Source: Promethearchaeota archaeon (GTDB taxonomy: Archaea > Asgardarchaeota > Lokiarchaeia > Sigyniarchaeales > SOKP01). From it: a stretch of DNA of 34,999 nt. The notes under the pieces are model-generated. The model did no database searches. It was not told the origin of the DNA and saw only the letters and a program-made list of their open reading frames with translations. Location: positions 1 through 34,999 of the forward strand of contig SHMW01000042.1 in assembly GCA_008080735.1 (NCBI GenBank), in the 5' to 3' direction. Every line of letters begins with the position of its first letter. The first letter of the stretch is position 1. Positions 25,373-34,090 of this stretch are shown piece after piece. The position numbers were made by a program, and so were the translations under genes.

Positions 25373-25969
25373 TTATACTGTGTTTGATATCAGATTTTCA
25401 TGATATATACTCTGTAGGATTAACCGAAGCGTATCTTCAAACGTTTCAAGAACTCCTTCTGAGGATATTGCGATGCTCTTCCTACATTCAATATTCTTAA
25501 AATTATGGTACCCTATCTCATCTAAATACTTGGCAGTTTCAAACTTATCTGGTAAATCTTGTTTATTAAACACAATAACCTTTCCAAGTCGATTAAAAGA
25601 ATCCATGTCGAAGTAATTGGTTAATTCATTCCACGAGCTAATATTTCTCTTAAAAGCACTTTTTTGGGAATCCACTATAAAAATAATGCCATCAACCGCT
25701 CTTAAGACTGTTGGCCTTGTAACAATATAAAAGTCTTGTCCCGTTGTTGTATAAATATTGATTTTTAGCTTCCATTTTTCATTTTGAAAGGAGAGTACTC
25801 CATAATCGAAATATAATGTCCTTCCTACCGTACTCTCAATACTTTTTACCTCATCCTTCTTTCCGAAATGGTCGAAGAGAGCTTTTAAAGAAGTCGTTTT
25901 CCCCGACATTGCGGGACCATAATAGACCATTTTGAGCTGTAAGGTTTTTTCTAATTGATTAATTATCAT
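25373..25969 (-). CDS. MglA/Arf-type small GTPase with variant G3 motif
   Basis: The 198-residue product has P-loop GPAMSGKTT (18-26), NKQD (135-138) for guanine, and SQKSAF after FIVD, as in the MglA-related group of Ras-like GTPases. The G3 motif, usually DxxGQ, reads YTTTGQ (73-78), with Thr in place of the Mg2+-contacting Asp. MglA proteins have TVPGQ at this point, so the change fits that family and is not decay. The block IYTTTGQDFYIVTRPTVLRAVDGIIFIVDS is MglA-like. These proteins control polarity in bacteria and are abundant in Asgard archaea. No roadblock partner gene is adjacent. The stop abuts that of the convergent KduI-like gene. Confidence 0.85.
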   Translation of the reverse strand: MIINQLEKTLQLKMVYYGPAMSGKTTSLKALFDHFGKKDEVKSIESTVGRTLYFDYGVLSFQNEKWKLKINIYTTTGQDFYIVTRPTVLRAVDGIIFIVDSQKSAFKRNISSWNELTNYFDMDSFNRLGKVIVFNKQDLPDKFETAKYLDEIGYHNFKNIECRKSIAISSEGVLETFEDTLRLILQSIYHENLISNTV

Positions 25970-26084
25970 TTTTTCTATTTAAGTTTTGAAACTAGGTTAA
26001 AAAAGAACTATAAAAATACCACATGATTGAATTCAAATGGTTTAGATAAAATAAAATTGAAAAAAAAATATAAAAAATTTAAAA

Positions 26085-26666
26085 TTATACTTCTCTCAAT
26101 TTCTTGCGGAGATAATATAGTCCGCCTATCGTTCCTGGAATGCCTAAGAAGATTAATATCCAAAATACTGACCAGAACCAGGTGGTAATCCAATAGATAT
26201 AAGGTACAGTTCCAAGTGCGGCATCAAACCTTCCATCAATAATAGTGATAATAATGAAGGCAATGAAAACAAAAAAGCCTAAAACACCACTTGCGGCACC
26301 TGGTTTATTAACATTTTGTTCCTTCTTCTCACGCTCTCTGAATAATTCTTTTTCAGATTCTTCCAATCTCGTCCACCAGAAATACCCAAGTCCACCCATC
26401 ACAGCGGCGGTCGGAATTACCACGAATAATACTTCCCATAACAAAAGCCATAGGAACCAGAAAATAATTGTTTGTATGGAAAATTCTGCGAGTGTCCATG
26501 TTCCCCCAGCTCCGATTAGAGAATTATTTATATGGAAGAAGAGAGTTAGTATAGCACCAATAATAGCAATGATAGCAAGAACGACAAAAAGTAAACCAGC
26601 TTTCCAGTGTTTCTGAATCATCAATTTGACAAAAGTCCAATCTTCCCTATCCATTTCTTCACTCAT
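26085..26666 (-). CDS. Four-TM hypothetical membrane protein
   Basis: The product has 193 residues from the ATG at 26666. A GTG four codons upstream is also open, but neither start has a clear Shine-Dalgarno site. Hydrophobic helices lie near 24-48, 60-95 (a long Trp-rich stretch), 125-142 and 160-185. Between the second and third is a charged cytoplasmic loop (EESEKELFREREKKEQN). The C-terminus is YYLRKKLREV. I recognise no family and no catalytic residues. Confidence 0.55.
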   Translation of the reverse strand: MSEEMDREDWTFVKLMIQKHWKAGLLFVVLAIIAIIGAILTLFFHINNSLIGAGGTWTLAEFSIQTIIFWFLWLLLWEVLFVVIPTAAVMGGLGYFWWTRLEESEKELFREREKKEQNVNKPGAASGVLGFFVFIAFIIITIIDGRFDAALGTVPYIYWITTWFWSVFWILIFLGIPGTIGGLYYLRKKLREV

Positions 26667-26842
26667 TTTTCTATTCACGTTATATTTATTATATTATTTT
26701 AATTAAAAATTCGATAATTGAATGGATCAATTATTTAGTAAGTTATGTTCTTTAAAAAAAATAGGCAATATGAATGATATGTAGTCCAATTTCTACAAAA
26801 TGGATATATATGCTATATAGATGTAAAAAGAAATGTGAGTTT

Positions 26843-27223
26843 CTATGAAAAGATTAACTTATCCTTTTCTATTCTGTGAGGGATCTTGTTTCTCAGAATG
26901 AGCAATTCAATTTCTCTTCGCAAAATTCCCGTCTCAAGGGTGATATTATAATCCTCTTTTAACAATTTTGATAATGTATCAAAGGAGATAGATTCGTGTT
27001 TATTTGATATATTTTTTAATTCTTTCAATATACTGCTCTGATTCAAGAGCGACTCAGAATTAGAAATTAGTTGATATAATTTATGGGTTAGCGAATAATC
27101 AAAATCTCCTTGTTGCTCAATCTTTTTTAGAGTATATAGGATGTCTAATGATTCGCGATATTTTTCCTCTCCCATTAAATCTTGAGCCTTTCCTAAGAGT
27201 TTAATAAATTCTTCAGTGTTCAT
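26843..27223 (-). CDS. Small helical protein with PCI-like winged-helix C-terminus
   Basis: The 126-residue product has an N-terminal half that reads as TPR-like helices (LLGKAQDLMGEEKYRESLDILYTL). The second half, SISFDTLSKLLKEDYNI through LRREIELLILRNKIPHRIEKDKLIF, has the spacing of a winged helix and resembles the C-terminal part of PCI domains in proteasome-lid and eIF3 subunits (helices, then a beta wing with I-x-x-x-I-D-x-x-x-x). This is a fold guess from pattern; sequence length is short for a full PCI domain. A GGAA precedes the ATG. The gene is divergent from the NFU gene. Confidence 0.5.
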   Translation of the reverse strand: MNTEEFIKLLGKAQDLMGEEKYRESLDILYTLKKIEQQGDFDYSLTHKLYQLISNSESLLNQSSILKELKNISNKHESISFDTLSKLLKEDYNITLETGILRREIELLILRNKIPHRIEKDKLIFS

Positions 27224-27431
27224 TTTTCCGTTCTTGTTCTGTAATTATTCTATACATTGAATAATAATTCGCAATTTAATAGATTTAACTTTTATAATAT
27301 TAATTAAAATGTCGATGCTGTTGCGAAAAATAACCGTTTCGAATAAATATTCTAATATTACATAAAGCTAAGGCTTTAATTGGTTAATAAATTCAGTTAT
27401 ATATAAAAATATTAAAAGGTTAAGATTAAAA

Positions 27432-27659
27432 ATGGTAAATAAAGATAAAGTCAAGGAAGTAATAGACAAGATTCGACCTTCTTTACAGAGAGACGGCGGA
27501 GATGTAGAATTATTAGAGATAACTGAGGATGGCGTCGTAAAAGTGCGACTTCAAGGGCATTGCGCGGGCTGTGTTCACGCTCAACAGACTTTGAAGCTCG
27601 GAATCGAGCGAGCAGTCAAGCAATTCGTCCCTGATGTAAAAGAAGTTGTAAATGTCTAA
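27432..27659 (+). CDS. NFU-type iron-sulfur scaffold/carrier protein
   Basis: The 75-residue product is a stand-alone NifU C-terminal (NFU) domain. It has the N-terminal helix VKEVIDKIRPSLQRDGGDVELL, a strand EDGVVKVRLQG, and the conserved CxxC in HCAGCVHA (C44 and C47), which holds a labile [4Fe-4S] cluster in a dimer and passes it to target proteins. It ends in a helix and the strand VKEVVNV, as usual. In a genome with many ferredoxin domains, as in the Hdr operon, this is a plausible cluster-delivery factor, though it is about 11 kb away. AAAGG lies 11 bases before the ATG. Confidence 0.92.
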   Translation: MVNKDKVKEVIDKIRPSLQRDGGDVELLEITEDGVVKVRLQGHCAGCVHAQQTLKLGIERAVKQFVPDVKEVVNV

Positions 27660-27934
27660 TATGAATATAAAAAATTTATATTTTCACTTATTATTTTTAT
27701 ATAGCATCTCTTACGCCCTCATTATAGTGGGAAAAAATCTGAAAATTTAAGGTTCGGATTTTATGTGATAGTAAGCAATTTAAATTTTGTTTGATTAGTT
27801 ATTTTTAATCATCCAATTAAATCTTATATGTTTGAAATTCAATATTAAATTTGATTTTCCATACATATTTTCAGAATCAAAACAGCACAAGTCCTATATT
27901 AATTTTTTAAATCACATATCATATCTTATTTATA

Positions 27935-29470
27935 ATGAGTAAATGGAACAGAATTCTATTAGTTAATGCGAATTATAAAACCAGTGGTTATGACTTTTAT
28001 GATTCTGCATTCCCCCCATTAGCCTTAGAATACATCGCCGCCTATGTAAAAGACATCGCTGATGTCGACATCTTGGATACTAAAGCAGAGGGTCTTAACT
28101 TTCGGCAATACTACGATCGTCTAAAAGAATATAACCCCGATATAGTCGGATTCACGGTCCCTGTGACTAGTGCGATCAATCATGTATTGGAATATGCAAA
28201 AATTGCAAAAAAAATGGGATTTACCACCATTATAGGTGGATGGCATCCTACACTCGCGGTTGAGCAAACACTCTCATCTCCATGGATTGATATCTTAGTA
28301 CGGGGAGAAGGTGAATTTACATTTCGAGAATTGATTCAAAATGAGTCTCCTAAAGATGTAAAGGGATTATCATACAAAGAGAACGGAAAGCTCATACATA
28401 ATCCTGATCGTCCGTTCATGAAGAATTTAGACACATTAAGATTTCCAGCAAGACATTTAGTGAGAGAAAACGATTATAAGATTTTCAATCTAAATTGTGA
28501 TGCTATTGAAACTTCACGTGGATGCCCTCAAGGATGTAAATTCTGTAGTACTCATGTTGTGTATAAAAGAAGTTGGCGACCTCGATCAGTCGAAAATGTG
28601 ATGAAGGAATTAGAACTTATATCAAAGAATAAGAAAATTGAGGATGTTTTTTTAGTTGACGACAATATCTTAGTCGATATGAATCGAATGAAGAAATTGT
28701 GCATAGCCATCATTAAAGCCAAAAACGAGGGGAGAATTAGAAAGAATTTGTATTTCTTTTTCCAAGGAAGACTTGACTCGATGGCTAGATATCCAGAAAT
28801 CACCAAATTGATGGGAAAAGCAGGTTTCTGGCTCGTTTTAGTAGGTGTAGAAGCCACGGATGATGAGAACTTGAAAAAGGTTCAGAAAGGTTGTAAAATT
28901 AATCAAATCGAAAGAGGGATTGAAGTTCTTCATGAATGCGGGATTGTAGTGATGGGCAATGTGATTATTGGAATAAATTTAGATGATGATGTGGAAACAG
29001 TACTTCATACCATCAGAAAAACTAGTGAGTTAACTCTAGATCTACCTAGCTTTACTCTATTAACTCCATTTCCCGCAACGGGTTTTTATAAAGAGATGAA
29101 AGAAAAGAATTTGCTATTGACGGAGGATTATTCTAAATTTAATTGGCTCAACCCAGTTATCAAAACCCCTAATTTTAGTCCAGAAATTCTCCAGAGATTG
29201 CTCTTTTTTGGGTTTTATTATGTTTCATATTATGGGGGAGGATATAAAAATAAATTAAAACTGCTTAAAAAAGTAATAAAAAAGCGCGGGATTAAGTTTA
29301 TTCTCAACCCAGGAAGAATTTATAGAGGAATAAAGGCTTATTTTGGATGGAGAAGGATTGTCCTGAATAACTTAAGCCAAATCGAAGAAGCAATTAGTAA
29401 AAAAATGCGAGTCAGAGACGTCTCGAGGGATAAAAAGCTAAAAAAAGCTATAATAATGGAATCAATCTGA
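27935..29470 (+). CDS. B12-binding-type radical SAM protein (first of a tandem pair)
   Basis: The 511-residue product has an N-terminal Rossmann-like B12-binding-type domain (about 5-130: ILLVNANY, FPPLALEYIAAYV, YNPDIVGFTVPV, GGWHPTLAVE, DILVRGEGE). The radical SAM core has C197-x3-C201-x2-C204 in SRGCPQGCKFCST, with the Cys ligating the 4Fe-4S cluster that cleaves S-adenosylmethionine. Later blocks EDVFLVDDN and GFWLVLVGVEA are typical of the core strands. The C-terminus is basic and helical. Families with this layout include BchE-like cyclases, HpnP-like and other methyltransferases. No canonical DxHxxG cobalamin ligand motif is visible, so cobalamin binding is uncertain. It ends in UGA, and the next gene starts within ten bases. 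Confidence 0.85.
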   Translation: MSKWNRILLVNANYKTSGYDFYDSAFPPLALEYIAAYVKDIADVDILDTKAEGLNFRQYYDRLKEYNPDIVGFTVPVTSAINHVLEYAKIAKKMGFTTIIGGWHPTLAVEQTLSSPWIDILVRGEGEFTFRELIQNESPKDVKGLSYKENGKLIHNPDRPFMKNLDTLRFPARHLVRENDYKIFNLNCDAIETSRGCPQGCKFCSTHVVYKRSWRPRSVENVMKELELISKNKKIEDVFLVDDNILVDMNRMKKLCIAIIKAKNEGRIRKNLYFFFQGRLDSMARYPEITKLMGKAGFWLVLVGVEATDDENLKKVQKGCKINQIERGIEVLHECGIVVMGNVIIGINLDDDVETVLHTIRKTSELTLDLPSFTLLTPFPATGFYKEMKEKNLLLTEDYSKFNWLNPVIKTPNFSPEILQRLLFFGFYYVSYYGGGYKNKLKLLKKVIKKRGIKFILNPGRIYRGIKAYFGWRRIVLNNLSQIEEAISKKMRVRDVSRDKKLKKAIIMESI

Positions 29471-29477
29471 TGTGATT

Positions 29478-30941
29478 ATGGCTTACAATAAATCTCATTC
29501 TTTAAATTGGAATAAGATCTTGTTAATAAAGCCCAATTTTCATTCAATCGGATGGGATTTTTATAATATGAATTTCCCGCCAATATCCTTAACATATATC
29601 GCATCTTATCTTGAAGATCTTCCAGTTGAGATAAAAATTCTCGATTCAAAGTTGAAAAATCTTAGTCATAATCAGATTAAAAAGAGAATTAGAGAATATA
29701 ATCCCGATATCGTGGGAGTATCTGTATTCGTCTCAGCTGCGATTAATGAATGTTTTAGAATTGGACAATCAGTAAAGGAGATTGATCATAAAATACCCGT
29801 GGTATTCGGTGGACGTCATCCCACTTTTGAAGTAAGCGAAACTTTAAAAAACGAATATGTTGACATAATTGTCCGGGGTGAGGGAGAATTAACTTTTCGG
29901 GAAATGATTTCAAAAGGTAGCTGCGAAGGAATAAAAGGAGTATCATATAAAAAAAATGGAAGAATAATTCATAACCCTGATAGAGAATTGATGAGCAAAC
30001 AAGAATATTCGAATATACGACTACCTGCCCGTCATTTAACTAATGGTAATAAATATAAAATGCTTACTGTTCGCTTGGAAACGGTCGAAACATCTCGTGG
30101 ATGCCCTTATAGTTGTAAGTTTTGTACGACTTGGAAAATAAATAATCGCACCTGGCGCTCTCGACCGATTCGTAAAATAATAGAAGAATTAATGCTCATT
30201 TCTCAAAATAAACGTATAACAGACATATTTTTAGTTGATGATGAACTCTCTGCGAATACTAAACGAGTTGAGCGATTATGCGAGCAAATAATATATTTTA
30301 AGGATAAAGGACTGATTAATGATTTTAAATTTTTTGCCCAAATCAGAGTGGATGATATTGTCCGTTCCCCTTCAATGGTCGAGAAAATGGCTGAGGCAGG
30401 ATTTTGGGCAGTATTTATCGGAATCGAGAGCATCGATGAGGAGTCCCTTAAGGAAATGCGAAAACAAATAACCTTTGAGAAAGTGCTCAAAGCGCTCAAG
30501 ATACTAGATAAAAATAGTATCCTTTCTATAGGAAATTTGATTATTGGGGTAAATTTACATGACACTCGTGAAGATATTATTCGCCAAATAGAAGTAATGA
30601 AAGACACGGATGTTGATATAATCAGTTTCGTGATACTAACACCCTTTCCAGGAAGCGATACGCTTGAGGAGATGGACGAGAAAAGTCTTCTTATTTCAAA
30701 AAACTGGTCGAGATACACAGTTATGGAACCAGTTATAAAAACCTATGAATTAAGTCCGGGAGATTTATATGAGCTTCTCTATCTCTCGTTTAGAGAATTA
30801 AAGTATATAAATAATGCTCGAAAAATAGTGAGAAAAGCACGGAGAAAAAGAGGATTGCGTTTTTTGCTCAATCCATTTAGACTCATTTCAGTTATAAAAT
30901 CATATATGGAAATGAGGGCTCTATTTCAAGATGTTAGCTGA
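29478..30941 (+). CDS. B12-binding-type radical SAM protein (second of a tandem pair)
   Basis: The product has 487 residues from the ATG at 29478. A GTG two codons earlier is an alternative start. It is a paralogue of the preceding gene, with the same domain order: ILLIKPNF, FPPISLTYIASYL, YNPDIVGVSVFV, GGRHPTFE and IIVRGEGEL, followed by the radical SAM motif C209-x3-C213-x2-C216 in SRGCPYSCKFCTT and the core strand blocks DIFLVDDEL and GFWAVFIGIES. The C-terminal helical part is shorter. The pair is translationally coupled (seven bases between stop and ATG) and probably modifies the same or related substrates, perhaps lipids. The substrate is not deducible. Confidence 0.85.
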   Translation: MAYNKSHSLNWNKILLIKPNFHSIGWDFYNMNFPPISLTYIASYLEDLPVEIKILDSKLKNLSHNQIKKRIREYNPDIVGVSVFVSAAINECFRIGQSVKEIDHKIPVVFGGRHPTFEVSETLKNEYVDIIVRGEGELTFREMISKGSCEGIKGVSYKKNGRIIHNPDRELMSKQEYSNIRLPARHLTNGNKYKMLTVRLETVETSRGCPYSCKFCTTWKINNRTWRSRPIRKIIEELMLISQNKRITDIFLVDDELSANTKRVERLCEQIIYFKDKGLINDFKFFAQIRVDDIVRSPSMVEKMAEAGFWAVFIGIESIDEESLKEMRKQITFEKVLKALKILDKNSILSIGNLIIGVNLHDTREDIIRQIEVMKDTDVDIISFVILTPFPGSDTLEEMDEKSLLISKNWSRYTVMEPVIKTYELSPGDLYELLYLSFRELKYINNARKIVRKARRKRGLRFLLNPFRLISVIKSYMEMRALFQDVS

Positions 30942-30946
30942 TATTC

Positions 30947-30965
30947 TATAATTTACTAAATTATA
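30947..30965. terminator. 8-bp inverted repeat between convergent genes
   Basis: TATAATTT, loop ACT, AAATTATA form a perfect 8-bp AT-only hairpin between the radical SAM pair and the convergent pyrophosphatase gene, directly followed by an A-run. It may mark a bidirectional end of transcription. All-AT stems are common by chance in this DNA, so support is weak. Confidence 0.3.
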
Positions 30966-30999
30966 AAAAATAAACATAGATAGGAAAACCCATCTGAAT

Positions 31000-31524
31000 T
31001 TACTTACTTTTTAGTTGAGTATATCTTTCCATAGCGTCAAGTAAATATTCCTTGGCGACTTCTTTTGGAAACCATCCCTTCACTGTAGTAGTTTTTCCTT
31101 CTTCTAATTCCTTATAACGTTTAAAAAATTGAGTCATTTCTTTTAGAAAGCCTTCTTGAACATCTTCGATGTCAAGGGTGTCTTCGAAAAAGGGGTCATT
31201 ATATGGAACTGCTAAAATTTTATTATCTTCTCCTTGTTCATCCCGCATTTTCAACATACCGAGTGGTCTAACAGTTACGACACATCGAGGATCTATTGGA
31301 AAACGGGACCAAACGAGTACGTCCAGAGCATCCCCATCTTTTGCTTGAGTTTGTGGTATGAATCCATAATTTGTTGGATATGTGAGAGATGAATGAAGAA
31401 CCCGATCCAAAATTAGGAGCTCATCATGCATCTCATATTTGTTGCGAGATTCTCTTGGAATTTCGATTACCGCACGAAAAATCTCCGGAACATTCTCTCC
31501 AATATCAATATCATGATAATTCAT
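31000..31524 (-). CDS. ppa: Inorganic pyrophosphatase, family I
   Basis: The 174-residue product hydrolyses PPi to two phosphates and so drives biosynthetic reactions. The family I active site is complete: EIPRESRNKYE (21-31), YPTNYGFIPQT (49-59) and the metal-binding signature DGDALDVLV with Asp63, Asp65 and Asp68. Then follow MRDEQGEDNKILAVP and FFKRYKELE, with the conserved Lys and Tyr near the C-terminus. Length and motif spacing are normal for archaeal and bacterial hexameric enzymes. It is cytosolic and monocistronic, convergent with the radical SAM pair. Confidence 0.95.
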   Translation of the reverse strand: MNYHDIDIGENVPEIFRAVIEIPRESRNKYEMHDELLILDRVLHSSLTYPTNYGFIPQTQAKDGDALDVLVWSRFPIDPRCVVTVRPLGMLKMRDEQGEDNKILAVPYNDPFFEDTLDIEDVQEGFLKEMTQFFKRYKELEEGKTTTVKGWFPKEVAKEYLLDAMERYTQLKSK

Positions 31525-31687
31525 TTAGTATGTGAGCACCTAATTAATATGCTTAAAAGATTTAGGAATTGTTTTATTCATAGTGGATCTAATTATTTGC
31601 AGTTTAAAAATTATAGTTGGAATAAATATAGATCTAGAGTGAAATTTGGAATTGTTTCAAAGTAAACCTAAGCGAGTTTTTCAGAGA

Positions 31688-32389
31688 TCACAAACATAAA
31701 GACACAAAGTTTGAGATTAGTATTTGTCCAGCAATTTTTGCGTAATCGATTATTTCATCCTCAATATAAGGAGGGTAATGAAAATTGGCTATGTGATTTT
31801 CAGGATGAAATTGAACTGAATAAATAGGTTTTTTCTTATGCTTCATATATTGAACAGTTTCATATCCATCAACCGATAAATTTGCATTAATGTCAAAATG
31901 TTTTCGAAGATTTTCATCATATGGCACTACATAATCTTTATGATTGAGATTGACATAAATTTCATTTACAGTAATTAATTCATCAGATTTTTGTAATTCT
32001 AATTTGAAAATATCATTATTCACTGCTCTATAACTCATCCTTTTAACTTTCGCTCCAAACGCATACGCAGCTAACTGATGACCAAAGCAAATTGCTAGAA
32101 TGGGCTTTTTATATTTCCTAATTAACTCTATTTCGGGAATAAATCGTGATTCCATCGAAGAATTTGAGGAAAAGCTGGATACGTTTAAGCTCGAGCCTGT
32201 TAGAATTAATCCTATGCTTTTATTTAATGTTTTTTTATCAATATCAGAATATTGGATTATTTTAGCTTTAACGGTAGGATACTCGAGCTTTATAAGATTC
32301 TCTAATCGTCTAATTCTTTCAGGTTTATATCCCCCAGGATAATTGTTGATGATATAAATTGTTTTCTCCCTGTTTAAACACCCTTCCAA
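31688..32389 (-). CDS. Class I glutamine amidotransferase-like protein, start uncertain (possible N-terminal frameshift)
   Basis: The 233-residue product has the GATase triad: Cys101 in ILAICFGHQLAAYAFG, and His195 and Glu197 in VQFHPEN. LILTGSS at 61-67 corresponds to the oxyanion region. It resembles the glutaminase domain of GMP synthase but has no synthetase partner fused; the neighbour upstream in the operon is a GCS2-type ligase. The frame here opens only at a TTG without a Shine-Dalgarno site. A much better start, an ATG at 32466 with AAAAGGAA just before it and 20 bases after the GCS2 stop, lies in another frame. One extra T in the T4 run near 32452 would join it to this gene and add about 25 residues. 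Confidence 0.8.
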   Translation of the reverse strand: MEGCLNREKTIYIINNYPGGYKPERIRRLENLIKLEYPTVKAKIIQYSDIDKKTLNKSIGLILTGSSLNVSSFSSNSSMESRFIPEIELIRKYKKPILAICFGHQLAAYAFGAKVKRMSYRAVNNDIFKLELQKSDELITVNEIYVNLNHKDYVVPYDENLRKHFDINANLSVDGYETVQYMKHKKKPIYSVQFHPENHIANFHYPPYIEDEIIDYAKIAGQILISNFVSLCL

Positions 32390-32485
32390 GCGTGTTTTAA
32401 AACCATTCCAAATGTTTCTGATTTTCTCAATAAAATTTTTTAGAGAAATAAAATATCTTCACCCATATATTCCTTTTAATTTGAA

Positions 32486-33958
32486 TCAAAATCCTAATCC
32501 GCTAAATAAGCGTCTTGTTAGATAATCAGTTTCCGATAAACTATTCAAAATTTTATCATTCTCCTTTAGTGGAATTTTTAAACCTTGAACTTCTAAAATA
32601 TTAATTACAGAAATATTTTTGAAAGTGGTTATAATACCATCCTTTTCTTCATAAGACAAATTATAATCACTAGAAAGATTTCCATGAACTCGGGCACCTC
32701 CCTTTACCTTGTACCTATTCCCTCTATCATCCTCTACAATTCGAGAATCTCCTAACCTAATCTCTACATAACCTTGTCCTCTTCTACGTAATTTTTCAAA
32801 ATCTCTTGTTCTAAAATCAATATTGATTCTTTTCTGAAGCGGTTCTTTTGTGAGTTTTTCTTCTGGTGGTGATTGGATTTTGATATCCATATATTTTTGA
32901 TATTCATTTATTTCCTTAAACCATCTCTTCACACTCTCAGATATTAATTCAATTGACCCATTTCCTCTTTTGAATTCTGCTTTATGGCCGTCTCTTATTG
33001 CGGCTTTAAGATTTGTTTCATGATAAGCATCTTTCAAGATTTTTCCAGTTGAATTCAAATAAAGCGCATGATATGCAGATGCGCAACATAAATATGCTAA
33101 ATCCAAAATATCTTGCAAATCTTGTTGTACATCAATAATTCTAATTTCAACCCTGTTCCTTGAGGGAGAATCATCTTTATCCTCACCAATATTCGAAGAT
33201 GGCCCTCGAGGGCTAATATCCACTAGTCTCGCTCCCCGTGAGTTTGCTATAACACTCTTTTCAAATTCATCTTCGCCTGATCCAATTCTAAGATTATAAC
33301 GTAGCCTTCCATAATATTGCATTTGAACCAAAGCAGGTCCTTTCTCAGGTTGTTTAAACTTCGCATATCCGTTTGGTTTTAAAACATTGCTTTTCACACA
33401 CCTATTACTGGCTATTCCTGTTTCTTCTCCTTGATAAATAGGAGAATTAGCAGATATTCCAATAATTTCTGGTAAATAGTTCCACAAATAATTGTATACT
33501 GCCCTTAATTCTTTTGGTTTCATCACATAATGTTTTTCATGGATTGATACGTTAATATGTGTTCCTACTATTGGATTTGGATTAGATTGAATTGGATGGA
33601 GGCTTTGGGCAAATATTTTTACTCCAAGTTTAGATGCTGCATCGGCTAATAATTTTCTTCCTATTTTGGTTGCTTCTTCCAATTCAGCAGGAGGCAGAGG
33701 TAAAGTGACATATTCTATTTGAGACGGGGAGGGCTCTGGGTCTAAACTTCTGATTTTCAATTTCACCGATTCTAATAGGTCTTCGTTTCTACTTAAGAAT
33801 TCAGCAACAGTTTCCATTAAATCATCTGCTACCTCAACTAATGTACCGTCTTTATTTATTATGAAAAACTCCTCCTCAATTCCACATAAAACCTCGTAAT
33901 CATTAAACGGAAACTCATCAATATCCTGCGTTTTTTCGTAGAACAACATATAATTCAT
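32486..33958 (-). CDS. GCS2-family carboxylate-amine ligase (glutamate-cysteine ligase-like)
   Basis: The 490-residue product has GIEEEFFI at 26-33, the family's N-terminal strand with the Mg-ATP-binding glutamates. PSPSQIEYVTLP, GTHINVSI, RCVKSN and SRNRVEIRIIDVQQDLQDILDLAYL follow, the last corresponding to the vRFR/E-R-P block (EIRI-D-Q) of the GCS2 family. Members ligate glutamate or other carboxylates to amines; some make gamma-glutamyl-cysteine. About 100 C-terminal residues exceed the usual family length of about 370-400 and include a beta-rich piece (GYVEIRLGDSRIVEDDRG). It is followed on the same strand by the glutamine amidotransferase, so together they may form an amide- or gamma-glutamyl-type compound; the product is unknown. 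The ATG at codon 4 is an alternative start. Confidence 0.8.
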   Translation of the reverse strand: MNYMLFYEKTQDIDEFPFNDYEVLCGIEEEFFIINKDGTLVEVADDLMETVAEFLSRNEDLLESVKLKIRSLDPEPSPSQIEYVTLPLPPAELEEATKIGRKLLADAASKLGVKIFAQSLHPIQSNPNPIVGTHINVSIHEKHYVMKPKELRAVYNYLWNYLPEIIGISANSPIYQGEETGIASNRCVKSNVLKPNGYAKFKQPEKGPALVQMQYYGRLRYNLRIGSGEDEFEKSVIANSRGARLVDISPRGPSSNIGEDKDDSPSRNRVEIRIIDVQQDLQDILDLAYLCCASAYHALYLNSTGKILKDAYHETNLKAAIRDGHKAEFKRGNGSIELISESVKRWFKEINEYQKYMDIKIQSPPEEKLTKEPLQKRINIDFRTRDFEKLRRRGQGYVEIRLGDSRIVEDDRGNRYKVKGGARVHGNLSSDYNLSYEEKDGIITTFKNISVINILEVQGLKIPLKENDKILNSLSETDYLTRRLFSGLGF

Positions 33959-34090
33959 ATATTATGGTGATTGGTAATTAGAACAACTATTTATTGCTAA
34001 AAAATTTTAATTTTAAAAATTATAAAAAACACTTTCAATACATAAAAGAGTAGTTTCTTTGATTAGGAATAAAAGAAAATGGGAGTTATT

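Noticed and set aside
25569..25969. MglA-like GTPase as an inactive GTPase because G3 lacks Asp
   Set aside because: Thr-x-x-Gly-Gln at G3 is usual for the MglA group, and the P-loop and NKQD are intact.
29468..29470. UGA at the end of the first radical SAM gene as another Sec codon
   Set aside because: The reading frame after it does not continue the protein. The next gene starts at once in another frame, and no SECIS-like hairpin follows.
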